Positions 21,700 through 32,503 of a stretch of 64,000 bases of DNA are shown here, piece by piece. The stretch's first letter is position 1, and every line of letters starts with the position of its first letter. A program made the position numbers and the translations under genes. The stretch is from Symbiodinium natans (lineage: Eukaryota > Sar > Dinophyceae > Suessiales > Symbiodiniaceae): contig CAJNDS010002159.1 in the NCBI GenBank assembly GCA_905221605.1, positions 186,001-250,000 on the forward strand, given 5' to 3'. Under the pieces are notes generated by a model. It was given only the letters and a program-made list of their open reading frames with translations. It was not told where the DNA came from and ran no database searches.

Positions 21700-24600
21700 A
21701 GCAGACACTCCTTACTAAGCTGATCCGCCTGGACTGCAGCTTCTTAAGCACACAACTTGGATGGTGTCACCACCATGACGTTACCTGCAATTTTCACCTG
21801 CAGTCAAATAAGCGGAAGCATTGCCATCTTTTGCGTCACCAATCTGCAGCCTGTGAGACGTCATTAACATTGATCTTGACCGGTTCCTCCGTTGCAACAT
21901 GTTGCAACAACTGACATGACTCTACACCAGCTGAAGAGCCGAACATGCCGACAGCAACTGCTACCGAAGGCACCGATGAATCGCTCAAAAAAGAGCCATC
22001 CAGCGATGACAAGGCAAACCTTGACTGTCAAGACCAGACTTCACAGCTGCTGAGAAAGCAGAGTGCAGCATTGACCCATTGACTTGGGTTCCAGCGGTGC
22101 AAGTGTGACCGTACCGTCACCGGGTCGGATCAGTTTGGAAAAAGTGAGCGCAATGCTTGTGTCAGCACCTCACACACTATGTTCCAGGCAAGCTACACAC
22201 TGCATGCCACAAGCAAAAAGGTAAGAAAGGCAGAGCAGAAACCCTCTTGGACTTGGTTGGCGTTGGCTCGGATATGGAGGGGGGAGCCTTTTTGTTTTTC
22301 TCCAAAACAGTTCGAGCGGTTGCCGGGAAGTGGAGGGGTCTCTCCTCAAAGGCGCACGCCTTGCCAAAATGGGTCAGAATCCTTCGGAATCGTTCGGAAT
22401 CAGTGGTCCCGTCGTGTTCTTGTGGGCTGACAATGCTCATCTCGACATTCTACTGAGAATGGTACCCACATTGCGTGCTCCAACAGCTGGACTGAACTGC
22501 TCCACGTGCAGCTCCTGAAGCAGACAGTCACAACAGACGACACGACCTAACGTGGCTCCACAGGACCTCACAGCCTCAGACAGCACAACATCAATGCCAC
22601 CAGAAAAGGCCCAAAGAGAGGCACTCCTCCTGCGCTTCGACGCTGGTCCAGAATGTCAGGAGCAGACATAAGAAGACAGACCTAAACGAACGCGCAAAGG
22701 CAAAGGCGAGCCAAAGCTACCATGTAACTTGACAAGGCAACCGCCTCGAATGTTCTCCCTAAGGCAAGAACGTTCTTCTTCGAAATGGCCAAAGCCTGCG
22801 AGACAATCCTTCCACTCACCCTTCGAGTTATGAGAAGCTTCGTAACATGCCCGAACATCGCAACAAGGCAGATTGACTTTGCAACCTGTGGAAGGCAGAG
22901 CGACGAGTCAGCACCGGCCAAGTGGCCTAAGACCGCAAGAAGGCGGCACGGTGCAGTGGCAGTCTCGTGCTGCCTGGAACCTCACAACTTGGCACCGAAA
23001 TCGGGGCTGTGGCTGATTGCTGACAGCACCAGCCTTATTCAAGTGTTGGCTGTCTCATCAGGCTAATCAAGCCATCAATTGAAAGGGATGCTAAGTTTCT
23101 GACTTCCACGAACAGTGTCATGAACAGGCCTGGCTTGCGAGGTGAAGGAGGCTTGTTAGGCCGCTCGCATGAATCTAGCGTAGCACATCAACACATGCCA
23201 AGCCCGCATGCAGGATCCCTGACAACCTGGCGCTGAACAATCAAACAAGCAATCAGGCATGGCAATGACAACTATGAACGGGCATCTGATGTCAAGATGT
23301 ATGCATAATCACTGGGTGACGCACATTCCACTGTAGCTCGGTCAGACCTTTCTGTAACAAACAAAAACCATGTTCAATCAAAAACATGTAAACTTCAGAC
23401 ACCTCAACGAGAAGTTTCTCATTTGGATTGTCTGGGAGACACGCGAAGAGCACAGCTGTAAACAAAGCAGCTACCTGAAGCGGAGATGCAAGCAGCAGCA
23501 CAAATCTCATTGCCTATCGGCGCACCTATGCAAGGCACACAGGCACGATGTTTATGTAAACAAATCTACACCTGCTGTACTGCTTGTGATCTCGATGTAG
23601 ACATGTGCACGATCATGTGGTCCATTGAGCTTGCTAAAGGACAGTCGCGACCACATGTGACATGTTACTTCCTGCAGCTATACATGTCACAGTGACCAAT
23701 AAGCGTAGCTACTTTGGCTACCAGGTTTGGTTATGGTCGATCTCATGGGATGCAGCTTGAACCTCCAAAAAAGGCAATAGACGCCACTCCAATCGCACGA
23801 AATACTGCCCGAACCCCACAGGAATGTCGCTCAAAGTGAAACAATACAAACCCTAGTTCCGTTGACCACAACAGGTTTGGGGCCAGCGACGAAAAATGTG
23901 GTGCAATACCAAAACCCGCACCTTCATCTGTGAGGGCACGAAGCTGACACACGAAAAGCATTGCCAACGGAGGTAGCAGGCATGCCTCCGCAAATTGCAG
24001 GGAATATGTCCAACTTTGTCGAACGTTTGTGGGTGTGCCTTACCAAATCGACTGCAAGCAGGTTTTACAAAAAAAAGAAGACGCTGAACCGTTGAATTGA
24101 CTAGGAACGTTTCTGAACATTGTTTTGGCCCGATAGCACTCGATTGAAATTATTCGGGCAACATGAAAACATCATGCACTGCTGAAAGTTTTTTGAATGC
24201 TGCATTTTACAAACTTAACGACCAGCACACACAACTAGTGAACCGAACCAGGAAGACATGAGATCAATGAAAATGGCAATGTGATTTGATGTGACTCAAT
24301 ACAGCTGGTTGGTTGTTGAATACCGACAACAGGACTGCTCAGAAAAATGAAAATAAAGTTCAATCACTCTTTTTGACGGAATGCTATCAAAGCCAAGTCC
24401 AATTCGCGCATCTGGAACTGTTCCATTTCCCGGTTTTCGCAATGTTTCAACTTGTTTTCTCAAATCCACCACGAAACCACAACGTCCTTTATCATCCAGC
24501 TCAAGCTTAAAAAACAAGCACTACGGGACTACCATCAACGAGGCCATCTTCGTCATGAGCTTTCCAATCACAGCCCAATCCTGTGTTTTGAGAGACTGAC

Positions 24601-25650
24601 ATTCCCATTCATTCACCTGCGTGCTACGACTCGTAACTGCAACGGGCATCAGCAACCACAAATGCACAGAATGTTGAATAGCTTGAAACCCTCGCCTAGA
24701 CAAGTGGTCATGAATCATCTGCACACAGGCACAGTACAGCAGATGCCGCTGCATTTAGCCAACTAACACACTGCCATTGAAAACTTATGTAAATGCCCGG
24801 TAAGCCCAAATGCCAAAGAAGGTAGAAAGTCGAAGAGACGCCGTCAAAGACGCACCTGGTGGTCAAAGTCTGAGAAAGAGAGCTAGTACGGGAGCGTCTC
24901 TGCTTTATGTAGTAGAGGAGAAATCGCGAACCTGAAGCCAAAGACCCTGGGCAGTTCTGCCGGGGTGTTGACCGCAGAGTATAGATATGCTACACTAGCT
25001 GACAACTGGCTGGGCAAGCCTGCTTGGCCTGGAGTTAACCCCCCTGGCTGCTCCATGTCACCTTATCTGTTTGGTTCGGAAGTCATGGACCGTGCGGGCA
25101 ATGTGTGGCGTTGGCCGCTAAACGGGCGCCCCTTTACCACATCAGCAGCACAGTGGGCCGGTCTATTGCGACAGAGTGAAACAGACAAAGCAATCCAAAA
25201 GCCAGCACGCCACGCAAACAAGAACCAAAAACAGCAAAACGCAACTTCAAAAGCAAACTAGCAGTGAAACAATCCCTCTCTCAGAGCACTTGGATTTTTT
25301 GCCTAACGGCAAAATGGGGGCGCGAAGCACTCTCCCGCTATGTCTGTAGCCTCCGAGAAAAAATTGCGCAAGAAGCAGAACAGAGACCTTACAGTTGCAG
25401 AATCCATCAGTTGCAAAATCCATGAAACTCGACGTCTCAGCTGCAGTATAACAAAGTAAACCAAAACCTCTGGTTTCTAGAAGCCGCCAGCGTCAATCGT
25501 CAAACGATTCACAAATATATAATTAGAAGCCACAAGGGTCAAACGATTCACAACACTATAGAACAACAAATATTCAGAAAACATACAAAAGCAAAATCAG
25601 AGACAAACAAAGAGCCAGAAAAGAGGTCAGGAAAAATACAAAAACAACGC
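21700..25650. other. Gene-poor stretch, nothing assigned
   Basis: Only short, mutually overlapping frames are present on both strands. There are no domain motifs, no convincing splice-bounded exons and no repeats beyond short homopolymers. Confidence 0.5.
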
Positions 25651-25703
25651 AAACCAAATGAAAAACAATTTTGCACTCAAAAAACATTTCAACAATATAA
25701 GCA

Positions 25704-26145
<442 letters not shown>

Positions 26146-26227
26146 ACCCCCTTCTACAACTACTGCGACGGTTGCTGCCAAGACGGCTACAGCACCACTA
26201 CTACTGTCAATGGTGACTCGTGACAAC

Positions 26228-26292
26228 CACTAACAACAACCACAACCACGACAACCACAACAACCACAACAACCACAACAACCACAACAACC
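26228..26292 (+). repeat. (CAACCA)n / (CAA)n tract
   Basis: This is a run of ACAACCACAACAACC units directly after the trinucleotide tract and a short unique segment that recurs inverted near 58.5 kb. Confidence 0.85.
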
Positions 26293-26941
26293 GCACCAGA
26301 ACCCAATTACACCCATAACAAACAACCACAACAACTGCAACCCGCTAAACTTCTTTAAAATATTTCAAACGGTTTTGTGTCTCAAAACAGTCAACCCGAG
26401 CATTGACGACAAATTGAAAAAAGTCAATGTTGTTTGAGTTTTTTCTGGAAGATGCATTTTTCATTGTGTTGACAAAAAAAACAATGAAAAGAATGCTGGA
26501 AACACAAGAATACATTTAAATTGATTAGTTTACAATTCCAGGCACACTGTGACAATCCCGGGAATGCTCGGATCGATTTGCGAATCATCAGTGGAACTCA
26601 AGACCGACCCAAATACACCTAAAGCAAGCAAAAACGTGCACAGTCACTTCTACAGACACACATTCCCACAACTCAACACTTTAAAGTCAAGTATCCAAGG
26701 CACAACTGCGGAGTTTCTACAACCACACACGCACAACTCGAGCCTCGCAGTTAACATGTCCTTGGACAGGAAACTTTTACAGAGAAGACACATTGACCTG
26801 TAGGTCTGTGATGCGATTGTCCGTCTTGGGAAAGCCCAAGGCAAGACTAGTGTGGGTCGAAGACCGCAGTTCCGAAAGAAAACAAGGTCGGGAAGCTCTT
26901 GTGCCGTCTCAAAAATCGGCCGCAAGCGGAGCTACAAGAGC

Positions 26942-26978
26942 AAAGAGGGTTCAGCGCGCTGCTGGTGTGTTTTCACAT
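26942..26978 (+). repeat. 37-nt motif shared with 55659-55695
   Basis: AAAGAGGGTTCAGCGCGCTG, followed by CTGSTGTGTTTTCACAT, occurs at both places with a single mismatch. Here it precedes the copia gag by about 180 bp. At the other site it follows a spliced-leader-like relic. No wider similarity is seen. Confidence 0.85.
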
Positions 26979-27162
26979 GGTAGCGGAGCGTGTGTAGCAC
27001 GCTAGAAATAGCCATGGCTAACCCCGGGTGTGCCTGACGACGAAGACGCGAAGCTTTGTTTGGCTCCAGTCCCAGGACGAGCAACAACCGCCAACACAGC
27101 CCACTGGAGCTTCTGCTTCAGCGGGAGGACCCAGCAACAGACACTTCAAGTTCTGGTGGCAA

Positions 27163-28037
27163 AGATGGCCGACGAGAGAAGGAGACGTGAGCAGGAAGCA
27201 TTGTCAGCAGCTGTGAGCAACCCATTTGGGGTGCTTCAAGCTGCTGGAAGTCCCACGGCAAAGGCTGCTGCTCCTCCACCGGCGCCATCACAGAACCTGC
27301 ATGTTGGAAGTAACCGTGAGAGAAGTATCTGCCAGCGTTGCCGCTCATCGAAAATGTGTCGATGGGGAAAGAGCGTGTGAGAGAGCTGGAGGAGTACCAT
27401 CGGTGGTGCGAGGTGCTTGCTTCCTGGCTGGCGTTGATAGACGACAACTATGTCAATGAGTTGCGCCAGGCAATGACGCATGACCGTGAGATCAAGCCGT
27501 CTGACATGACAGTTCCGGTAGCATCGCGTTCGGCAAGGTTGTTTTACTACCTGCAACAAAGTCTGCAGAAGTTCGAACGTGGGATGGAACTGGTGAGAAG
27601 CACGTCGATGCGTCAAGGACAAGCTGCATCGGTTCCCTGAACTGAGGCTTGGAGCATCTGATCGTTCAACCCTTCTTCTTCAATCGGTCAGCCCAGAGTG
27701 TAGGCATTACGTTGTCCTGCATGGGAAGTCTGGGAGCTGGGAGGAACTGTGTGATGCTGGTTCGCTGAATGCAGTTGGGGAGCGTGGCCTCTGTTGGAAC
27801 TGTGGCAAATCGGGCCACATGAGTTGGCAGTGCTCAGACAAGAACCCTGGAAAAGGGAAGAAGAGGGATGAACCGAAAGGTGGAAAGCCTTCTGGTTCCA
27901 AGAATCGAGAGAAGAGCCCCAAAGGGAAGGGCAAAGGCAAAGGGAAGACAGACAAAGGAAAGGGTGGAAAGCCCAAGAGGAAGCCAAAGTACAAAGGAAA
28001 GCCCAAGGGCCGAGCTGTGGAAGACGAGACCAGGTGA
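27163..28037 (+). pseudogene. gag: copia gag, frame-disrupted
   Basis: The frame begins MADERRRREQEALSAAVSNP and runs in one frame to 27380. It continues in a second frame with helical text (YHRWCEVLASWLALIDD, about 27390-27640), then returns to the first frame for the nucleocapsid part. A CCHC zinc knuckle (CWNCGKSGHMSWQC, C-x2-C-x4-H-x4-C) starts at 27792 and is followed by a long Lys/Gly-rich tail typical of RNA-binding Gag. At least two frameshifts, or an unrecognised intron, break it. Its TGA stop (28035-28037) overlaps the pol ATG (28037) as TGATG. Confidence 0.7.
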
Positions 28038-31000
28038 TGGCGATGCGGTCTCATCATCTGAGTGGCTTGGGTCCGGGGACGAGAACTAATGAGCCCAATG
28101 AAGCTGAGCCCCCTCGTCTCACCATGACGAACGGAGAGATCGAGAGACTGAACCAGTCCTCCTCTAGGAATAGCTCTTTCGCATGGCTCATTGATAGTGG
28201 AGCCACCTGCCACGTGTTGTCAGAGAGTGCGTTGGGTTTTTACGAAGTCGTCAAGGAGCATTCGGGACCTCTTCCTGTGCTCATGAGTGCTAGCGATACG
28301 CCCATGGAGTGTGTCAAGTTGGTTGACATTCGGGTGAAGTTTGGGAAGTTGGGGCCCGTAGTGCTTCAACAGGTCTTGGTTTGCAAGATTGGTTTCAACG
28401 TAGTCAGTTCTTGGCAAGCGTCCCTCTCGGGATGGAATACCTGGCTCACTTCAGAGCCTGGAGCAAGCTGCTTGGTGAAGCAGACGGAACGAGGTTCCTC
28501 GATGTGGGTGCCTTTGGTTCGTGAAGCCAGGAGCTGGTGGGCGTTGGCTAAGGAGATTGGCCCTACCAAGGCAAAGCCGAAAGGAAGAAGAAGCAAAGGG
28601 GACTCACCCAAGCCGGGGTGGAGCAAGAACGACGACGCGATGGAAGTGGATAAGGTGCAGAAGAAGGCACCGCCCAACGTAGGAAGAGCATTGGAGGTGA
28701 CACCTTTTAAGTTTTTGCTGCGAGCATTTTCAGTGAAGCAACATGTGGGGGAACACGAGCTGCATGAGCATGTTTTGCAGGAGCATTTGAGTGGATGTGA
28801 GCATGCTGCAGTTGCGAAAGTAGGAGTAGACCTGGAAGCCCCGCCCTCTGCATGTTGTGCTGAAGCTTTATGTTCCGCCGCAGCTGTTTTGCTTAAGTCT
28901 GCAAGCAACACGTATTTGGAGAAGCAAACCAGTAGGAACACACGCTGTGGAGAGAAGGGTTTTGAGTGCGTAGGGGTAGGGCCTGTGCCGCTCCAGCCTC
29001 AGAGTGTTTGCGTTAGGAGTAGGAGTGCCTTGCGTGTAGGACGTAGGAGTGACTTGCACCCCAGCTCTTGTGTGCCTGAGCGTTTGATGGGACAGAGTGA
29101 AGAGAGGAAGTGTGCCTTTCGGAGCTTGCGTTGGCCAGGAGTGTTTCTGAAAGCATTGCTGGTGTTGTGTGCTCTAGGAGTGTTTTGCTCAAAGCCTGGA
29201 GCCTGTGTAAGGGACTTTGGAAAGGATGGAGCTTCCGGAAGCCTCGCCTCCGCTCTGTCTTGTGAACTCCCAAAGTGGGAGTGTGGCCCAGGTGGAAGCC
29301 TTTTCGACGAGCATGATTGCTCGTCTTGCGCACCGTTTCGAGGAAGAAGGTCAGCTGTCTCTTTCGAGGCAGCTTCTCCAAAATATCGACCTTTTTTCCT
29401 CGACCCCTGGCTCGGTCGAACAGCTGTTGGGGATTCCAGCCTGCCTTGGGGAGTTGGAGACACAGGAGTTGGTGGTCAATACAAGCGGCATTCCGGTGAA
29501 GCAACCTATGCTCATTGCCGAGCTGCGAGCCATTGCTGCTCCGACGGTGGACCAGTCGGTTTTGACGGACACCCTCGTCGAGGAGCACGACCGTCGTGCA
29601 GAGTATGCAAGGTATGGCTATGTTTTGACCACCATGGGGGTGGTAGTCGCCGATGTGAGTGCTACCATCCGCCAACCGCACCTTCCATGCGAGCAAAGGG
29701 GGTACTGGCGCAACAATCAGGTTGGCATCCAGCTCACCTTGATTTCTACCTTGAAGAAATTTCTGCAGTGCTTGGAGGCGATTCGGGTGTTGCGGTGCCA
29801 TCCTGCCCAATACCAATTGTTCACGGCAGAGCTATCAAACATCCTGCCAAACGAGCTCAAGGTCGAGCGTGTGCCGGCTGCCGACTTGAGAGCGCTTTTG
29901 GCGGACGTGCTCGTCCAGAGCAACCGCCGGGTGACTTTGGCTGCTCAACCGCCAACTATTATACCGGATGTTGCACCATCCGCGTCGGGTGGCACGGCAC
30001 CGCCTCTCCACAAAAGTGCCCCAGCTCCACCCCCTTCGGGATGGGCTCTGCTCAACCAAGCGCGTGCAAAAGCCGAGGCAATGATTCGGTTGCATGCCGA
30101 CATGAAGAGAGCTGCAACAGCCGAGGTGGCTCCATCATCGTCAACGAGCCCCGCTTTTCCACCAGGACCTCCGGCTTTCTTGCCGTTCAGCCCTCCTTCA
30201 CCGCTTACGCCGTCCGTCTTTTCCTACGCTCCATCTTCGGCACCAGGCACGCCTATGGAAGCATGCCTGCCTATACCTCCGCCTCCTCTTGCTCCTCTAC
30301 CTCCTCCATCGACACCGCACCCAGATACCTTGAGGGAGCTTGCGGGCGAGGTTCCAATGGAGATCGAGACGTTGATGACGTTCGTGGAGGCATTCGGTGC
30401 CCCTGGGACCCCTATGGACGTGAGTTCCGAGACCCCAATGGAGCCAATGGTCGGTGGCATTGGAAGTCCGGGGAGCGCTTCTCCTTTGACTCCGCCGGCA
30501 GAGAGGAGTATGGTGGTTCCAAACCCGCCTATGGACAATTCGGATGTGGGAGACTCTGGCTCCGATATGGATTGATATGCTTGGGAATGGGCCCTGAGGG
30601 CCTAAAAGCCGGGCATGAGGTGCTCAGATCTTCGCCGCAATGCACAAAATTGGTAGGAGTAGGTCTGAAAGCCCCGCTGTTTGCAGTAGGAGACTGGCTG
30701 TGTGCATTAGGAGGTAGGGTAGGAGCGTTTGAGTGCTTGGTAGGTGACTGTGAGTGCAGCCTGCCTGCCGCGAATGGGTCTGCGCACTGTCCCTCTGTGC
30801 CCAGGTCTTCATGGAAAGGAAGCAGTGCCTTGGCTTTAGGGTTGACTCTGGGTTTGGTTTTCAGAGGTTGGCTGCGTAGGTGCGTGAAGCTTTTGAGTGT
30901 GCGCCGTAGGAGTAGGCTGAAGTTTGTGCGTGTAACTTTGGTAGGACGTGTGGCACGTAGGTCTTGGAGTGTTGTGCGCCGCCTGTTGTTGGTGCGTGGC

Positions 31001-32503
31001 GTGCTTGCTTGTGAGTTGAAAGCTGAGCCTTCGGGCGAGGAAGCAAAAGGGCCAATGATGAAACGTTGGCGTGCCTTGAAGAAGTGGGCCTTATGTGGGC
31101 TTGGGTCCCTGCGGGGGTCCGAGCAAAAGAAGGCCGTGGCACGTTCTGAGGCCCTGCGTATGCTTGCTGGTTTGCCGACCCCGGTTGTTGTGAATTCGGA
31201 GTCGGATGAAGAGTTGATTCCTGATCCGTTGGAAGCTGAACTTGCGAAACCCAGCGGAAGTGAACCCCCTAGGCCCTCCGATGTTCGAAAGAAACCCCGT
31301 TTGGAGAATGTTCCCTCAGGTGAACCGGGTGCCCTGAGTTCCCCGGAGGTGGTGAGCGATGCTCTGGATCCTGAGGTTCCGGTCTATTTGACCTCGGAGC
31401 GGCTGAAGGCGCACCGAAATAAGGGCCACCAACCTTATCTTAGTTGCTGTGACATATGTCAAAGCGCTAGAGGGAGAGTGCCTGCTCGTAGGAAGCACAT
31501 GAAACACCACCACGGACCCGGAGAGTTGCAAGTCGACTTTGGATTTTTCGGAAAGAATGTTCGTTTCCTTCTCATGGTTCATGTGGTGTCGGGGTACTTA
31601 CATACCGTGGTCTTAGGACCTGAGGATGAAGTGCCCGCTGTATCGGTTTGCAAAGCCTTTACGGAAATGGGATTGAGTGGATTGGACATTGTTGTCCACG
31701 GGGACCAAGAAAATCTCCTCGAGAGTGTTTTCCGCAATGCAGCGAAACACCGGACATTCGGGGGGAGGTCAATGCACTGGGTCCCGTTCGCGATAAACAG
31801 ACCTCAAGCGAAGGGCATCGTTGAACGCAATGTTTGCCTCGTGAAAGAAGCGTTCTGGTCTGTTTGGCTGGGCTTAGAAGAGCGTGTAGGTGAAAAGTTG
31901 CCTCTAGGGAGCCATCTGTTTGTTGAGGCCATGAGGTACTCTGTGAGGATGCATAACTTGTTTCATGTGTCCAAGGAACACAGCACGCCGTTGGAGAGAC
32001 TGCGTGGGTCGACAGTTCAGCCAGTGAAGAGCTGTGAGTTTGGGGTTGTTGGCTTTGGAATGCCTCAGAAGGACTACCCGGAGCACCGCGGAAAGCGCTT
32101 GGTGAGGGCACTCTATGTAGGACCTCACGGTGCTAATGGATCCGGGATTCGGGTCTTTGTTCCAATAGGTAGTGGAAAGCCCCCTCGTTTGGAAATCTTC
32201 AGCTCTTTTCGTGCCAAAGATCCAGTGGAGTTTGACAAAGCTGCTTTGCGTGACCTTCGAGGTAATAAGGAAGACCCTGAAAGACCCATCAAGTTTGATG
32301 TTCCAATCGATGGTCCGAGTCCGCCGCTTGATTCCCCAAATATCCCTGAAGGAAGTCTTGAGTTTCCTGTTGAACGCACCGAACCACCTGCTCTTGAGGG
32401 CCCTGAGGCAATGGAAGAAGAAGGAGAGTTGGATGGGTATTCTCCGATTTTTCGGACGTGCCTGAAGAAACAGGCATGGAGGTTGAGCCTCCCGGAGGCG
32501 TAG
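28037..32503 (+). CDS. pol: copia pol part 1: protease and integrase
   Basis: This is an open frame of 1,488 codons from the ATG at 28037. The aspartic protease has its catalytic motif IDSGATCH with Asp at residue 53 (28193). The integrase zinc-binding motif is H-x5-H...C-x2-C (AHRNKGHQ...CCDICQ, about 31411-31458). The catalytic triad is D in QVDFG (31535), D in HGDQE (31703) and E in GIVERN (31823). Protease and integrase are separated by about 1,000 residues, far more than in ordinary copia. The middle of this frame (29226-30575) is Cys/Gly-rich and unprotein-like because another frame is the likely coding one there. The frame ends at 32503 and pol continues in the -1 frame. Confidence 0.8.
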   Translation: MAMRSHHLSGLGPGTRTNEPNEAEPPRLTMTNGEIERLNQSSSRNSSFAWLIDSGATCHVLSESALGFYEVVKEHSGPLPVLMSASDTPMECVKLVDIRVKFGKLGPVVLQQVLVCKIGFNVVSSWQASLSGWNTWLTSEPGASCLVKQTERGSSMWVPLVREARSWWALAKEIGPTKAKPKGRRSKGDSPKPGWSKNDDAMEVDKVQKKAPPNVGRALEVTPFKFLLRAFSVKQHVGEHELHEHVLQEHLSGCEHAAVAKVGVDLEAPPSACCAEALCSAAAVLLKSASNTYLEKQTSRNTRCGEKGFECVGVGPVPLQPQSVCVRSRSALRVGRRSDLHPSSCVPERLMGQSEERKCAFRSLRWPGVFLKALLVLCALGVFCSKPGACVRDFGKDGASGSLASALSCELPKWECGPGGSLFDEHDCSSCAPFRGRRSAVSFEAASPKYRPFFLDPWLGRTAVGDSSLPWGVGDTGVGGQYKRHSGEATYAHCRAASHCCSDGGPVGFDGHPRRGARPSCRVCKVWLCFDHHGGGSRRCECYHPPTAPSMRAKGVLAQQSGWHPAHLDFYLEEISAVLGGDSGVAVPSCPIPIVHGRAIKHPAKRAQGRACAGCRLESAFGGRARPEQPPGDFGCSTANYYTGCCTIRVGWHGTASPQKCPSSTPFGMGSAQPSACKSRGNDSVACRHEESCNSRGGSIIVNEPRFSTRTSGFLAVQPSFTAYAVRLFLRSIFGTRHAYGSMPAYTSASSCSSTSSIDTAPRYLEGACGRGSNGDRDVDDVRGGIRCPWDPYGREFRDPNGANGRWHWKSGERFSFDSAGREEYGGSKPAYGQFGCGRLWLRYGLICLGMGPEGLKAGHEVLRSSPQCTKLVGVGLKAPLFAVGDWLCALGGRVGAFECLVGDCECSLPAANGSAHCPSVPRSSWKGSSALALGLTLGLVFRGWLRRCVKLLSVRRRSRLKFVRVTLVGRVARRSWSVVRRLLLVRGVLACELKAEPSGEEAKGPMMKRWRALKKWALCGLGSLRGSEQKKAVARSEALRMLAGLPTPVVVNSESDEELIPDPLEAELAKPSGSEPPRPSDVRKKPRLENVPSGEPGALSSPEVVSDALDPEVPVYLTSERLKAHRNKGHQPYLSCCDICQSARGRVPARRKHMKHHHGPGELQVDFGFFGKNVRFLLMVHVVSGYLHTVVLGPEDEVPAVSVCKAFTEMGLSGLDIVVHGDQENLLESVFRNAAKHRTFGGRSMHWVPFAINRPQAKGIVERNVCLVKEAFWSVWLGLEERVGEKLPLGSHLFVEAMRYSVRMHNLFHVSKEHSTPLERLRGSTVQPVKSCEFGVVGFGMPQKDYPEHRGKRLVRALYVGPHGANGSGIRVFVPIGSGKPPRLEIFSSFRAKDPVEFDKAALRDLRGNKEDPERPIKFDVPIDGPSPPLDSPNIPEGSLEFPVERTEPPALEGPEAMEEEGELDGYSPIFRTCLKKQAWRLSLPEA
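29226..30575 (+). CDS. Overprinted extra ORF inside copia pol (449 aa)
   Basis: This ATG-started frame is +1 to the pol frame and lies wholly inside it. The first 220 residues look helical and globular (FEEEGQLSLSRQLLQNIDLF, LISTLKKFLQCLEAIRVLRC). The middle is Ala-rich (ALLNQARAKAEAMIRLHADM). The C-terminal half is Pro/Met-rich and ends acidic (VGDSGSDMD). Its composition is far more natural than that of the pol frame over the same bases. Flanking segments on both sides share a diverged motif GTAGGAGTAG with CTGRAAGCCCCGC (28828 and 30652), as if the ORF was bracketed when inserted. Function unknown; it could be a Gag-like or captured host domain. Confidence 0.55.
   Translation: MELPEASPPLCLVNSQSGSVAQVEAFSTSMIARLAHRFEEEGQLSLSRQLLQNIDLFSSTPGSVEQLLGIPACLGELETQELVVNTSGIPVKQPMLIAELRAIAAPTVDQSVLTDTLVEEHDRRAEYARYGYVLTTMGVVVADVSATIRQPHLPCEQRGYWRNNQVGIQLTLISTLKKFLQCLEAIRVLRCHPAQYQLFTAELSNILPNELKVERVPAADLRALLADVLVQSNRRVTLAAQPPTIIPDVAPSASGGTAPPLHKSAPAPPPSGWALLNQARAKAEAMIRLHADMKRAATAEVAPSSSTSPAFPPGPPAFLPFSPPSPLTPSVFSYAPSSAPGTPMEACLPIPPPPLAPLPPPSTPHPDTLRELAGEVPMEIETLMTFVEAFGAPGTPMDVSSETPMEPMVGGIGSPGSASPLTPPAERSMVVPNPPMDNSDVGDSGSDMD

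Noticed and set aside
29013-29816. Antisense ORF (267 codons) over the copia spacer
   Set aside because: It is a shadow of the two open plus-strand frames, with no motif.
32440-32460. Canonical -1 frameshift heptamer between the two pol frames
   Set aside because: The T5 run is there, but codon phase does not fit X-XXY-YYZ slippage; a simple indel is as likely.
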